From Verrucomicrobiia bacterium (GTDB taxonomy: Bacteria; Verrucomicrobiota; Verrucomicrobiia; Opitutales; Opitutaceae): a DNA stretch of 11,162 bases. Below, one piece after another: positions 1 to 5,873 of this stretch (positions are counted from its first letter, which is position 1; every line of letters starts with the position of its first letter). A program made the position numbers and the translations under genes. Below the pieces are notes generated by a model. It ran no database searches. It was not told the DNA's origin and worked only from the letters and a program-made list of their open reading frames with translations. The DNA is taken from assembly GCA_030424825.1 (NCBI GenBank), contig JAUHWE010000089.1, forward strand, positions 1 to 11,162, read 5' to 3'.

Positions 1-759
1 TAGTAATTCGGCGATTCGCGAACCAATGTGTCCGCCTCCGATAATCAGGATATGCTCGAGACGCGTAGCCTTTACCTGTGCGAGCTCCATCAATTCGGTG
101 ACGTGCGCTTTATGCGAAATCAGGTAGACCCGGTCACCCGGTTGAATCTCGAAGTCTCCTCCAGGGATGATTGTGTTGATGCCTCGAGCGACGCACAGTA
201 GGCGGAAGGGAAGCGCGTTGTAGGTTTCGGCGATCTGCTTAAGGCTCATGTTCGCCAAAGGGGAATTCTTCCCAATCGAAGTGGTCACCACCTGCAACTC
301 ACCGTTTCCTACTTCCTGGACCACGTTTCCATCTTGCAGTTTGAGTAGGTTCACCACTTTTTGCGCCGCATTTTCGTAAGGGCGAATCACAAAATCTATT
401 TTGAAATCTTAGGCAGTATGCAAAGCGTTTTCGGACCAGACATTGACTGAGCGAATCCGGGCGATTTTCTTTTTTATCCCGAGGCGGTCTGCTATTTGGG
501 CGCAAAGAATGTTCAAGGCATCGTCAGTTGTGACCGCGATCATGTAATCCATTTCAGCCGCATCAAACTCGGACCAGCAATTGAAATCACCGGCGTTCCC
601 TGCGATGAGGCGAGCGTCCAGTATGGAGTCGGCTGATTTCAGCACTGAAGTATCATTCTCAATGATCGTGATGTGATGTCCTTCCCTTGACAGTCGTCGG
701 GCCAAGCAGATTCCCATTGTGCCGAGGCCGATTATAAGAATGTTTTCCGACTTCTTCAT
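1..759 (-). pseudogene. trkA: Trk-type potassium uptake regulator TrkA, interrupted by an in-frame stop, 3' end outside window
   Basis: TrkA is the cytoplasmic NAD(H)-binding subunit that gates TrkH/TrkG potassium channels. Residues 1-116 from the ATG at 757-759 form a Rossmann domain: glycine motif GLGTMG at residues 11-16 and an acidic residue (E34) ending the second strand, as expected for NAD binding. Codon 117 is TAA (409-411). The same frame then stays open for 136 more codons to the window edge and reads as the rest of a TrkA: the end of RCK_N, an RCK_C domain (including NSPLANMSLKQI and GDRVYLIS) and the start of a second Rossmann domain (ILIIGGGHIG). Full-length two-domain TrkA proteins have roughly 450-480 residues. 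One base change (for example GAA or CAA to TAA) would explain the stop, so this is either a true nonsense mutation or a sequence error. No Shine-Dalgarno is seen. I am sure of the family and unsure whether the gene is functional. Confidence 0.85.
409..411 (-). other. Premature in-frame TAA within trkA
   Basis: Read on the minus strand, the codons around this site give ALHTA, stop, DFKIDFVIRP. Both sides are in the same frame and both fit the RCK_N end of TrkA, where many homologues carry an acidic residue followed by D-x-x-I-D. No frameshift is needed to join the halves. TAA is an ordinary stop elsewhere in the window, for example at the ends of the permease and cysC genes, so reassignment of the codon is unlikely. 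Confidence 0.85.
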
Positions 760-785
760 TTGTCTGGTTCAGCATGAAGTGACTG

Positions 786-840
786 CATGATTCTCATGTA
801 CGCCATTGTGAGGGTGCGGCAGGCAGAGGTTGGCTCTGCC
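786..840. promoter_or_regulatory. Divergent intergenic region between trkA and the RNase III-like gene, with two inverted repeats
   Basis: The gap between trkA and the next gene (760-1038) holds no convincing gene. It contains CATGA at 786-790 and TCATG at 794-798, an inverted repeat with a 3-bp spacer about 30 bp upstream of the trkA ATG. It also contains a stronger hairpin with 7-bp perfect arms, GGCAGAG at 822-828 and CTCTGCC at 834-840, separated by 5 bases. Neither arm pair is followed by a T-run on either strand, so they are not typical terminators. An operator or a structured 5' leader of the trkA transcript is possible. I found no convincing -35/-10 pair here. Confidence 0.3.
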
Positions 841-1038
841 CATTTGACCACTGTTGGAAAGTTGAAAGTCAAGTTCTCGCATGAGGGAATCGCGTCAGAT
901 TAGCTAACAATCCCTAGTCAATGTAAAGAATGCTTTATAAGGGAGCTCGCCGAGTAGGTTTCCAGATATTTCGGGAATTCTGTCGCGGAAGCATTTTTGA
1001 TTGTGACTGGCTCCAAAAGCCGAATCTTGTTTGTCTTG

Positions 1039-1353
1039 ATGGACGAAACGGAAAAAAGGACGAAGGCGTGGGTAGGGGATGCGGTTCTCGCGTTGTTTGC
1101 GAGGGAATGGATTCTGGACCAGAAATCGATCGAGCCGGGGAGCCGTATAGAGGTGTTTACTAAAATGACCTCTAACCGCTTTCTCGCGTGCTTGGGCGAG
1201 CCGACCTTCGTTGAAGCGAAAATCGGACAAGTGTACGAATCCGATGGTCTAGTAGCTGCCTTTGAGCATATCGAAAGAGAGATCCTGCCCGTATTTGAAA
1301 AACAGCGACGAAATCTGTTGAAAAGAACCCGGAGCTATCGGGACAAAAGGTGA
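1039..1353 (+). CDS. RNase III-domain protein, Mini-III-like, without dsRNA-binding domain
   Basis: A 104-residue protein consisting of one RNase III catalytic fold. KAWVGDAVL at residues 9-17 matches the RNase III signature around its catalytic aspartate (D14), MTSNRFLA at 43-50 matches the conserved SNxxLA helix, and VEAKIGQVYE at 58-67 matches the second metal-binding region with glutamate E59. The two other acidic metal ligands of classical RNase III are replaced by A10 and T56, which as I recall is also the situation in Mini-III (MrnC), the Firmicutes enzyme that trims 23S rRNA ends. There is no C-terminal dsRNA-binding domain. The role is therefore probably processing of a structured RNA, by inference. 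The ATG at 1039 is preferred because the domain starts directly after it. In-frame TTG (997) or GTG (1003) starts would add 14 or 12 residues, and a weak GGAA precedes the TTG. No good Shine-Dalgarno precedes the ATG. Convergent with the next gene. Confidence 0.75.
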   Translation: MDETEKRTKAWVGDAVLALFAREWILDQKSIEPGSRIEVFTKMTSNRFLACLGEPTFVEAKIGQVYESDGLVAAFEHIEREILPVFEKQRRNLLKRTRSYRDKR

Positions 1354-1383
1354 AAGGCTGTGCCCACCGGGGAATTGCTCAGC

Positions 1384-2196
1384 TCAAGTAAGTGGAATTC
1401 GGGTGAAAGAGAATTGGTTGATCAAATTATCGCGGAAATTGGGCTGATTGATCGGTACTCTTTGAAAATTTTCTACGAGGCGTTCTTTGAGGGCGGCGAT
1501 AACCGGTCTTTCGAAAATAGATTGCTGTTTGAGCTCTGCCAAGTCGCATCGGTAGGCGAGCCAGTCGGCTTTGAATTTTTTAAACGCTGGCTGCTCGACT
1601 AGCTCCTTTTCTATGGTCATCGACTCGCGCGATTTCAGTTCGCCTTCCAGCAAATCATTCACCCTGAAAAGAAGGATCTGCTGCGATGTTTTGAGGGATT
1701 GGCTGTCGAAGCCTGTAAGCGTGCACTTGAGCTCGGTTAAGGCACTTGTAATCTCGTATTTTTTGATGCGAGTGGACAAGTGTAGGGCACGGTAGGACCA
1801 GTTTTGGAAAGTCCGGGCGACCAGCAGGAACCTTTGCGTATGGCCGAGTTGTGCGAGCTTTTCGTGGGGAGAATCAAAATGAATCGTTAGATCGGAACTT
1901 CTCTTTTCCAATAGCACGCCTAGAAAACGCTCGAAATCCGACACTCTCCGAAGGTAGGGAGCGTATTTCCAGCAATCCAGCAACGTCGACTGGATTTGGG
2001 CGAGTCTTTCGTCCTCATTCGTATAGCCGATCAGATAGAAATACTCCGACAGGAAGTCCAGGTAGCACATGGCTGCCTGGGTAAAGGCGTACGCATTTTG
2101 AGAACCGCCTTTTTTCAACAAAGTCCGTATGCTGCCACGACTGAGTCCATTAGACTGCAGATCTAAGCGGGCTGCGGCATTTTTTGTGGAAATCAT
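1384..2196 (-). CDS. Unknown protein, possibly a divergent ECF-type sigma factor with a C-terminal extension
   Basis: A 270-residue soluble protein with no signal peptide or membrane segment; I do not recognise the family with confidence. Residues about 35-98 resemble sigma-70 region 2 in spacing and residue type: a run of aromatics, then YTNEDERLAQIQ, LLDCWKY and a SDFERFL segment, comparable to the EDAEDLVQ, FLRAW and SSFRTWL stretches of ECF sigma factors. Residues about 117-163 resemble region 4: LGHTQRFLLVARTFQNWSY followed by KKYEITSALTELK, similar to an EQR..LLLR..E..SY turn and helix. The remaining 100 or so residues are helical and charged, with no assigned domain. This is a visual similarity only; the protein may be something else. 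The ATG at 2194-2196 is the first in frame, with no Shine-Dalgarno. It lies 54 bp downstream of another unknown gene on the same strand, so the two may form an operon with a hairpin between them. Confidence 0.7.
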   Translation of the reverse strand: MISTKNAAARLDLQSNGLSRGSIRTLLKKGGSQNAYAFTQAAMCYLDFLSEYFYLIGYTNEDERLAQIQSTLLDCWKYAPYLRRVSDFERFLGVLLEKRSSDLTIHFDSPHEKLAQLGHTQRFLLVARTFQNWSYRALHLSTRIKKYEITSALTELKCTLTGFDSQSLKTSQQILLFRVNDLLEGELKSRESMTIEKELVEQPAFKKFKADWLAYRCDLAELKQQSIFERPVIAALKERLVENFQRVPINQPNFRDNLINQFSFTRIPLT

Positions 2197-2215
2197 ATTT
2201 GGGAAAAAGTCGTGC

Positions 2216-2234
2216 CATCGAGGGTTTCTCGATG
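2216..2234 (-). terminator. Hairpin between the two minus-strand unknown genes, possible terminator or attenuator
   Basis: Perfect 7-bp arms CATCGAG (2216-2222) and CTCGATG (2228-2234) with a 5-base loop. In the minus-strand transcript the hairpin follows the stop of the upstream gene by 16 nt and is itself followed, after 7 bases, by a run of five U. The gap and the moderate GC of the stem make it a weak intrinsic terminator. It could reduce expression of the downstream gene, or stabilise an mRNA end. It leaves 19 nt to the next start codon. Confidence 0.35.
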
Positions 2235-2250
2235 TCAGTCGAGGAGTCGC

Positions 2251-2970
2251 TTATTCTTCTTCGAATGGCCTCGCTGCGGCGGCACGGCAGTCTGCCATCA
2301 CTCGCAGCCAAATTTCGCGGATGTCGAACACCCTTATTTTCGCGTGCTTAGAGTAAGCATTGAGCGGAGCAATATTTTTGGTTTCCAGCTTATTCAGCTG
2401 CGAAAGGAGCTGGTTGATCTGTTCAAGGCCCCGTTTGAAATAGGCGATGGCGAGGGTGTAGTCCCCAAGGTCCAGCGCGGTTACGGCAAGCAAGCCATAT
2501 TGATCTGACTGGGAAATCGTGTTTTGAATTTTCAAAACGAAAACCGGAGAGATTTGGTCGGCGCACAAGGTGACGTGCTGGGCCCACTTATCGGTCATCC
2601 AGTCATGAAGGGCCTTGCTTGAGACGTACAAGGGATGCTTGTGCAAGGTGTACGGTTGGTCTGATGCGTTTTCCAACGGGCTTTCCGCAATGTCGGATTC
2701 CGGATTGTCAGACTGAGTTTCCCAACCCATAAAATGGGCCACCTCATCCAGCCGATTCGGGTTTCGGGCTAATCGGTTGTAAAGCTTCTGATATTTTCGA
2801 ACTTCGTTCTTTTCATTTGCCAAATAGACTTCCCAGTCGTGCTCGCTCCATAAGGTTCCCCAGCTGTCGTCCCACTCGCTGTCGGAGTTGCTTTCGTATT
2901 CGAAATCGGCCATTTTTTGCTTAACAAGCTTTTTAAAAAACTGCGGGAACTTATCCTTCGTATTTTCCAT
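2251..2970 (-). CDS. Hypothetical protein, acidic, helical, with one TPR-like helix pair
   Basis: A 239-residue protein of unrecognised family. It has no signal peptide or membrane segment, so it is probably cytoplasmic. The N-terminal third is rich in acidic and tryptophan residues (SEWDDSWGTLWSEHDWEVY), residues about 75-110 look like a flexible acidic linker, and near residues 155-190 a TPR-like pair (YGLLAVTALDLGDYTLAIAY) is visible. The C-terminus ends in EEE. The ATG at 2968-2970 is chosen; an in-frame TTG two codons upstream (2976) is the alternative. No Shine-Dalgarno is present, but TAGAAT at 2992-2997 on the minus strand could serve as a -10 element, without a convincing -35. It is the first gene of a likely two-gene unit with the possible sigma factor downstream and is divergent from the acylphosphatase operon. 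No function is assigned. Confidence 0.65.
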   Translation of the reverse strand: MENTKDKFPQFFKKLVKQKMADFEYESNSDSEWDDSWGTLWSEHDWEVYLANEKNEVRKYQKLYNRLARNPNRLDEVAHFMGWETQSDNPESDIAESPLENASDQPYTLHKHPLYVSSKALHDWMTDKWAQHVTLCADQISPVFVLKIQNTISQSDQYGLLAVTALDLGDYTLAIAYFKRGLEQINQLLSQLNKLETKNIAPLNAYSKHAKIRVFDIREIWLRVMADCRAAAARPFEEE

Positions 2971-3023
2971 TTGCAAACGAAATGTCTAAAAATTCTACAC
3001 GAATCCGTAGTGGCACGAACGAC

Positions 3024-3038
3024 CATTAAAGGTTAATG
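3024..3038. promoter_or_regulatory. Palindrome in the divergent region 2971-3097, candidate operator
   Basis: CATTAA at 3024-3029 and TTAATG at 3033-3038 form a perfect 6-bp inverted repeat around AGG. It sits nearly midway between two divergent genes, 53 bp from the ATG at 2970 and 59 bp from the ATG at 3098, a usual place for a shared operator. The string CATTAAAGG recurs in the larger palindrome at 8900-8922. Confidence 0.35.
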
Positions 3039-3052
3039 CGGGTAAGTTAAAT

Positions 3053-3069
3053 ATTTGCGATTGGCAAAT
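3053..3069. promoter_or_regulatory. Second inverted repeat upstream of the acylphosphatase gene
   Basis: ATTTGC at 3053-3058 and GCAAAT at 3064-3069 form a 6-bp inverted repeat with a 5-bp spacer. The right half overlaps TTGGCA at 3061-3066, a 5-of-6 match to the -35 consensus on the plus strand. No consensus -10 lies at 17 bp. The nearest candidate is TAAAGA at 3082-3087, spaced 15 bp. A protein bound here could control the acylphosphatase operon. Confidence 0.3.
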
Positions 3070-3097
3070 CACGTTTTTAGTTAAAGATAAGCGACTT

Positions 3098-3382
3098 ATG
3101 AATTCTGCGGATGATGTCTTCCAACTTTCTGCCCACTTTTCTGGACATGTTCAGGGAGTCGGATTTCGCTATGCGACCAAGCAATTGGCCAAGGGGTTCG
3201 ACGTTACAGGCTATGTGCGTAACCTAGCGGATGGAAGGGTGGAGCTTGAGGCCGAAGGTTCGGAGGGCGAGTGTCGGCGATTTCTGAAAGAGATTGAGAG
3301 CGAGCTCGATTCTTACATTCGTAAAACAGAGTGCCGCGAGGGTAAAGGGGCTCGTCTGCATACTCAGTTCAGTATCAAGTAG
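3098..3382 (+). CDS. acyP: Acylphosphatase
   Basis: A 94-residue small cytoplasmic enzyme that hydrolyses acyl phosphates such as carbamoyl phosphate or 1,3-bisphosphoglycerate. The first family signature is complete, GHVQGVGFRYAT at residues 16-27 with catalytic arginine R24. The second, GYVRNLADGRVE at 38-49, carries the catalytic asparagine N42. Length is typical for the family. The ATG at 3098 is the only sensible start. It is preceded by the purine-rich AAAGATAAG rather than a standard Shine-Dalgarno, a sequence shared with the HAD gene at 8143. The ABC ATPase gene begins 12 bp after the stop, so this is probably the first gene of the ABC operon. Why an acylphosphatase travels with it is not evident. 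Confidence 0.95.
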   Translation: MNSADDVFQLSAHFSGHVQGVGFRYATKQLAKGFDVTGYVRNLADGRVELEAEGSEGECRRFLKEIESELDSYIRKTECREGKGARLHTQFSIK

Positions 3383-3394
3383 GAGCTCATGGTC

Positions 3395-4237
3395 ATGCCT
3401 CCAGCTATCGGGATAAAATGTCTCACAAAAGATTTTCGCGTCTCTGGTTCAAAGAAATGGTTAAGAGCGGTTGACAATCTTTCGCTCCAGATTGAGCGAA
3501 ACTCGATTTACGGACTTCTTGGCCCCAATGGTTCGGGGAAAAGCACGACAATCAAGATTGCGCTGGGACTCGTGCAGCCAAGCTTGGGCAGCTGCGAAAT
3601 TCTGGGCGTTCCCAGTTCAAATCCAGCGGCGCGAATTAATGTAGGGTACTTGCCCGAAGCTCCTTACTTTCAACGATTCCTAACCGGCCGAGAGCTGTTG
3701 CGGTATTTCGGCTCACTTTCCCATGTATCTAGTACAATGATACGTGAACGTATTGATTATCTATTGGAAAAAGTAGGGTTGGAGGATGCGGGCGACCGTA
3801 GAGTGGGTGGCTATTCAAAAGGAATGCTACAACGTATTGGATTGGCGCAGGCACTGATAGGAGACCCGGAATTGCTCGTGCTAGATGAGCCTACGGCGGG
3901 GGTCGATCCGGTCGGAGCGGCGGAAATCGCATCTCTAATCGTCGATCTGAAGAAGGAGGGAAAAACGGTGCTTCTCTGTTCACATCTATTGTCGCAAGTT
4001 GAAAGCGTATGTGATCGGGTGGCCATAATGGGTCGAGGACGATTGCTGCGGGAAGGAACGGTCGCGTCGCTGACGAAGAGGAAGGATCCTTCATCCATCC
4101 GAATTGATGGAGTATCGGATACACTGAAACAGTCGATCGAAACAATGGTGAAGGAACATGGCGGGACGGTATCGTCACCGTCCAGAAGCTTAGAGGAATT
4201 GTTCTTGGAGCTAGCCCGGGAGAACGAGGGAAAATGA
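3395..4237 (+). CDS. ABC transporter ATP-binding protein (ABC-2 / NosF-like type)
   Basis: A 280-residue cytoplasmic ATPase that powers the adjacent membrane subunit. From the ATG at 3395: Walker A GPNGSGKST (43-51), YLPE in the Q-loop region (85-88, as usual in this subfamily), signature YSKGMLQR (140-147), Walker B and D-loop LLVLDEPTAGVDP (160-172) and H-loop SH (196-197). The roughly 80-residue tail ending in LEELFLELARENEGK is typical of drug-export or NosF/Gld-type ATPases. ATG 3395 lies 9 bases after AGGAG (3381-3385), while ATG 3389, two codons earlier, would be only 3 bases away, so 3395 is preferred. The stop codon overlaps the permease start as ATGA (4234-4237), which implies translational coupling. 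The substrate cannot be told from sequence. Confidence 0.93.
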   Translation: MPPAIGIKCLTKDFRVSGSKKWLRAVDNLSLQIERNSIYGLLGPNGSGKSTTIKIALGLVQPSLGSCEILGVPSSNPAARINVGYLPEAPYFQRFLTGRELLRYFGSLSHVSSTMIRERIDYLLEKVGLEDAGDRRVGGYSKGMLQRIGLAQALIGDPELLVLDEPTAGVDPVGAAEIASLIVDLKKEGKTVLLCSHLLSQVESVCDRVAIMGRGRLLREGTVASLTKRKDPSSIRIDGVSDTLKQSIETMVKEHGGTVSSPSRSLEELFLELARENEGK

Positions 4238-5085
4238 CGGATTCGAGAAATAGGCTAAGCTGGTCTTTGTCTCGCGTATTCACAATTGGGATTAATACCT
4301 TTCGCGAGGCGGTACGGATGAAACTGTTTATCGCCATGACGATTTTGGCGATGTGCGCTCTTGCAAGCTCCTTTCTTTTTCGCGAATTCAATTTCGGTTC
4401 TTCTGAACTGAAGTTTATCGCCGACTTCGGTTTTGGTGGAATGACTGTTTTTGGTTCCGCGCTCGCGGTGATTGTTACCGCTCAACTATTTTATGGCGAG
4501 ATTGAACATCGCACGGCACTCACTCTGCTGGCAAAGCCGATCCATCGATCCGAATTCGTGTTGGGGAAATTCCTCGGCTCTTGGTTTACAGTAGTGTGCT
4601 TTATCGGAATGCTGACGCTCTGTCTGCTTTTTGCGCTTTGGTTTCGTGAGACGAGCATTCTTGCAGAGTACCCCGATGAATTCAAAGACGGGCTTCGCAT
4701 CGTGCAGTATGGGGAGATTGTCTGGTTTTCATTGGTACAGGCGTTGCGAATCGGTATCCTCTGTTCGGTGGTTGTTCTTTTTTCCACCTACGCAACGTCT
4801 TCGCTTTTCGCCATGGTGATGGGGGTACTCGTCTGGATAGTGGGACAGTTGCAGCACATTGCGATCGAGGCTCGTGGTGTAGTAGACAGTGTGGTATTGA
4901 AGGGGGTTTATGCGATTGCCAGTTTCTCGCTCCCTAATTTTCATCTATTCGATGTTGGGGAAAAGCTTGCGCTGGGAGAGACATTGCCCGGATCGCTCTA
5001 CTTAAAGCTGTTGGCCTACGCTCTCTTGTATTCAACTTTCTATTTAGCAGTGGCTTCCGCTAGCTTTAATCGACGTGAGCTCTAA
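4234..5085 (+). CDS. ABC-2 type transporter permease
   Basis: A 283-residue inner-membrane protein, partner of the preceding ATPase. About six hydrophobic segments can be placed near residues 30-48, 67-86, 115-137, 163-187, 190-207 and 257-276. The cytoplasmic stretch at 84-114 (QLFYGEIEHRTALTLLAKP and RSEFVLGKFLG) is the family hallmark: a GEIE.RT..LLAKP.-R.E...GK pattern seen in NosY-like and other ABC-2 permeases. The start overlaps the ATPase stop by 4 bp and has GAGGG at 4226-4230 as a ribosome-binding site. The last 11 bp overlap the next gene. Such pairs export lipids, peptides, drugs or polysaccharide, or help envelope maintenance; the substrate here is unknown. Confidence 0.9.
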   Translation: MTDSRNRLSWSLSRVFTIGINTFREAVRMKLFIAMTILAMCALASSFLFREFNFGSSELKFIADFGFGGMTVFGSALAVIVTAQLFYGEIEHRTALTLLAKPIHRSEFVLGKFLGSWFTVVCFIGMLTLCLLFALWFRETSILAEYPDEFKDGLRIVQYGEIVWFSLVQALRIGILCSVVVLFSTYATSSLFAMVMGVLVWIVGQLQHIAIEARGVVDSVVLKGVYAIASFSLPNFHLFDVGEKLALGETLPGSLYLKLLAYALLYSTFYLAVASASFNRREL

Positions 5086-5824
5086 CAAATCCATAATACC
5101 GCTCTCTGTGGGATTGGCTCTTCTGATTGGTTGGGCGGTTACCCCCTTGGATCGATCTATCGCCGCAAAGCTGGGTCAAAGTTCGGAAGTGGAAACGTTA
5201 CGGAATCTCGACTCTCAATTTGGGCAAGGGCTTTCAGTCGCTATTCTTGGCGGTTACCGATCGGTGACTGCGAATCTGGTTTGGCTTTCCATGAACCGAA
5301 ACTGGGAACAGCGAGATTTAGCGGGCACTCTCGGGAAGATTGTCTTTGCAACAAGCATCGATCCACGACCCGAAATTTTTTGGCTCAATGGATCGCGAAT
5401 CATCGCCAACGACATGCCAACCTGGATCGTCGGACAGGAGAATTCGGACTCGCTGGTAAAATCGACTGAAGGAAGGGCGATCGCAGACCAGTTTGCCGTT
5501 AGGGCGCTCACTTTCCTGGAAGGGAGTCGGGTTTTTCATGAAAGGAATCCGAAAATCTATATCGAAGAAGCCATGATTTTGTGGCGAAAATCTAACGATC
5601 TAGAAGAGGCGGTCAATCGATTCGAAATGGCCATTAATGCGGAAGATCCTCCTTACTATGCCTTTAGGGTTTTTGGTGAGCTTCTGGTGAAATTAGATCG
5701 GAAGGAAGAAGCCCTCGCTCTTCTGGAGGCTCATTACGAGACGCTGCCTGACAATTCCATTGAAGCAATGAAACCTGTCGTTGCGGACCGAATACGAAGT
5801 TTGAGGGAAGAGTTGACTCGCTGA
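5075..5824 (+). CDS. Membrane-anchored TPR-like protein of the ABC operon
   Basis: A 249-residue protein with an N-terminal hydrophobic helix at about residues 7-24 (signal anchor or uncleaved signal peptide) and a soluble, mainly helical remainder, probably periplasmic. GGYRSVTANLVWLSMNRNWEQ (split: GGYRSVTANL at 59-68, VWLSMNRNWE at 69-78) and IDPRPEIFWLNGSRIIAND at 95-113 resemble TPR proteins that often follow ABC-2 permeases in Verrucomicrobiota and related bacteria, as far as I recall. Two TPR-like helix pairs follow (around NDLEEAVNRFEMAINAEDP and RKEEALALLEAHYETLP). The start is GTG at 5075, inside the permease gene, so translation is probably coupled. No Shine-Dalgarno is seen. It could be a scaffold or accessory subunit of the transporter. 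Confidence 0.82.
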   Translation: MSSNKSIIPLSVGLALLIGWAVTPLDRSIAAKLGQSSEVETLRNLDSQFGQGLSVAILGGYRSVTANLVWLSMNRNWEQRDLAGTLGKIVFATSIDPRPEIFWLNGSRIIANDMPTWIVGQENSDSLVKSTEGRAIADQFAVRALTFLEGSRVFHERNPKIYIEEAMILWRKSNDLEEAVNRFEMAINAEDPPYYAFRVFGELLVKLDRKEEALALLEAHYETLPDNSIEAMKPVVADRIRSLREELTR

Positions 5825-5873
5825 CCCTGAACTTACCTTGCTTAATACAAGCCTTTAATCTCAATTGCCTTCT

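Noticed and set aside
299..505. Minus-strand open frame of 68 codons across the trkA stop codon
   Set aside because: It is in a different frame from trkA, its product is low in hydrophobic residues and rich in Arg/Lys/Ser, and the true continuation of TrkA is in the original frame, so no frameshift is involved.
930..1163. Plus-strand open frame of 77 codons from ATG 930
   Set aside because: It overlaps the RNase III-domain gene in another frame; the conserved GDAV, SNxxLA and EAKIG blocks are all in the frame starting at 1039.
1360..1602. Plus-strand open frame of 80 codons starting with GTG, 6 bp after the RNase III-like gene
   Set aside because: It lies wholly opposite the 270-codon minus-strand gene, has no recognisable domain, and the longer frame on the other strand has a better protein-like composition with sigma-like blocks.
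2521..2538. Inverted repeat GTTTTGAA / TTCAAAAC with 2-bp spacer
   Set aside because: It lies inside the coding sequence of the 239-residue unknown gene and is AT-rich; it is most simply explained by the codons there.
5838..5850. Possible small hairpin or promoter in the 49-bp gap before cysC
   Set aside because: The CTTG/CAAG arms are only 4 bp, and no -35/-10 pair with acceptable spacing could be placed; TTGACT at 5813-5818 has no -10 at the right distance.
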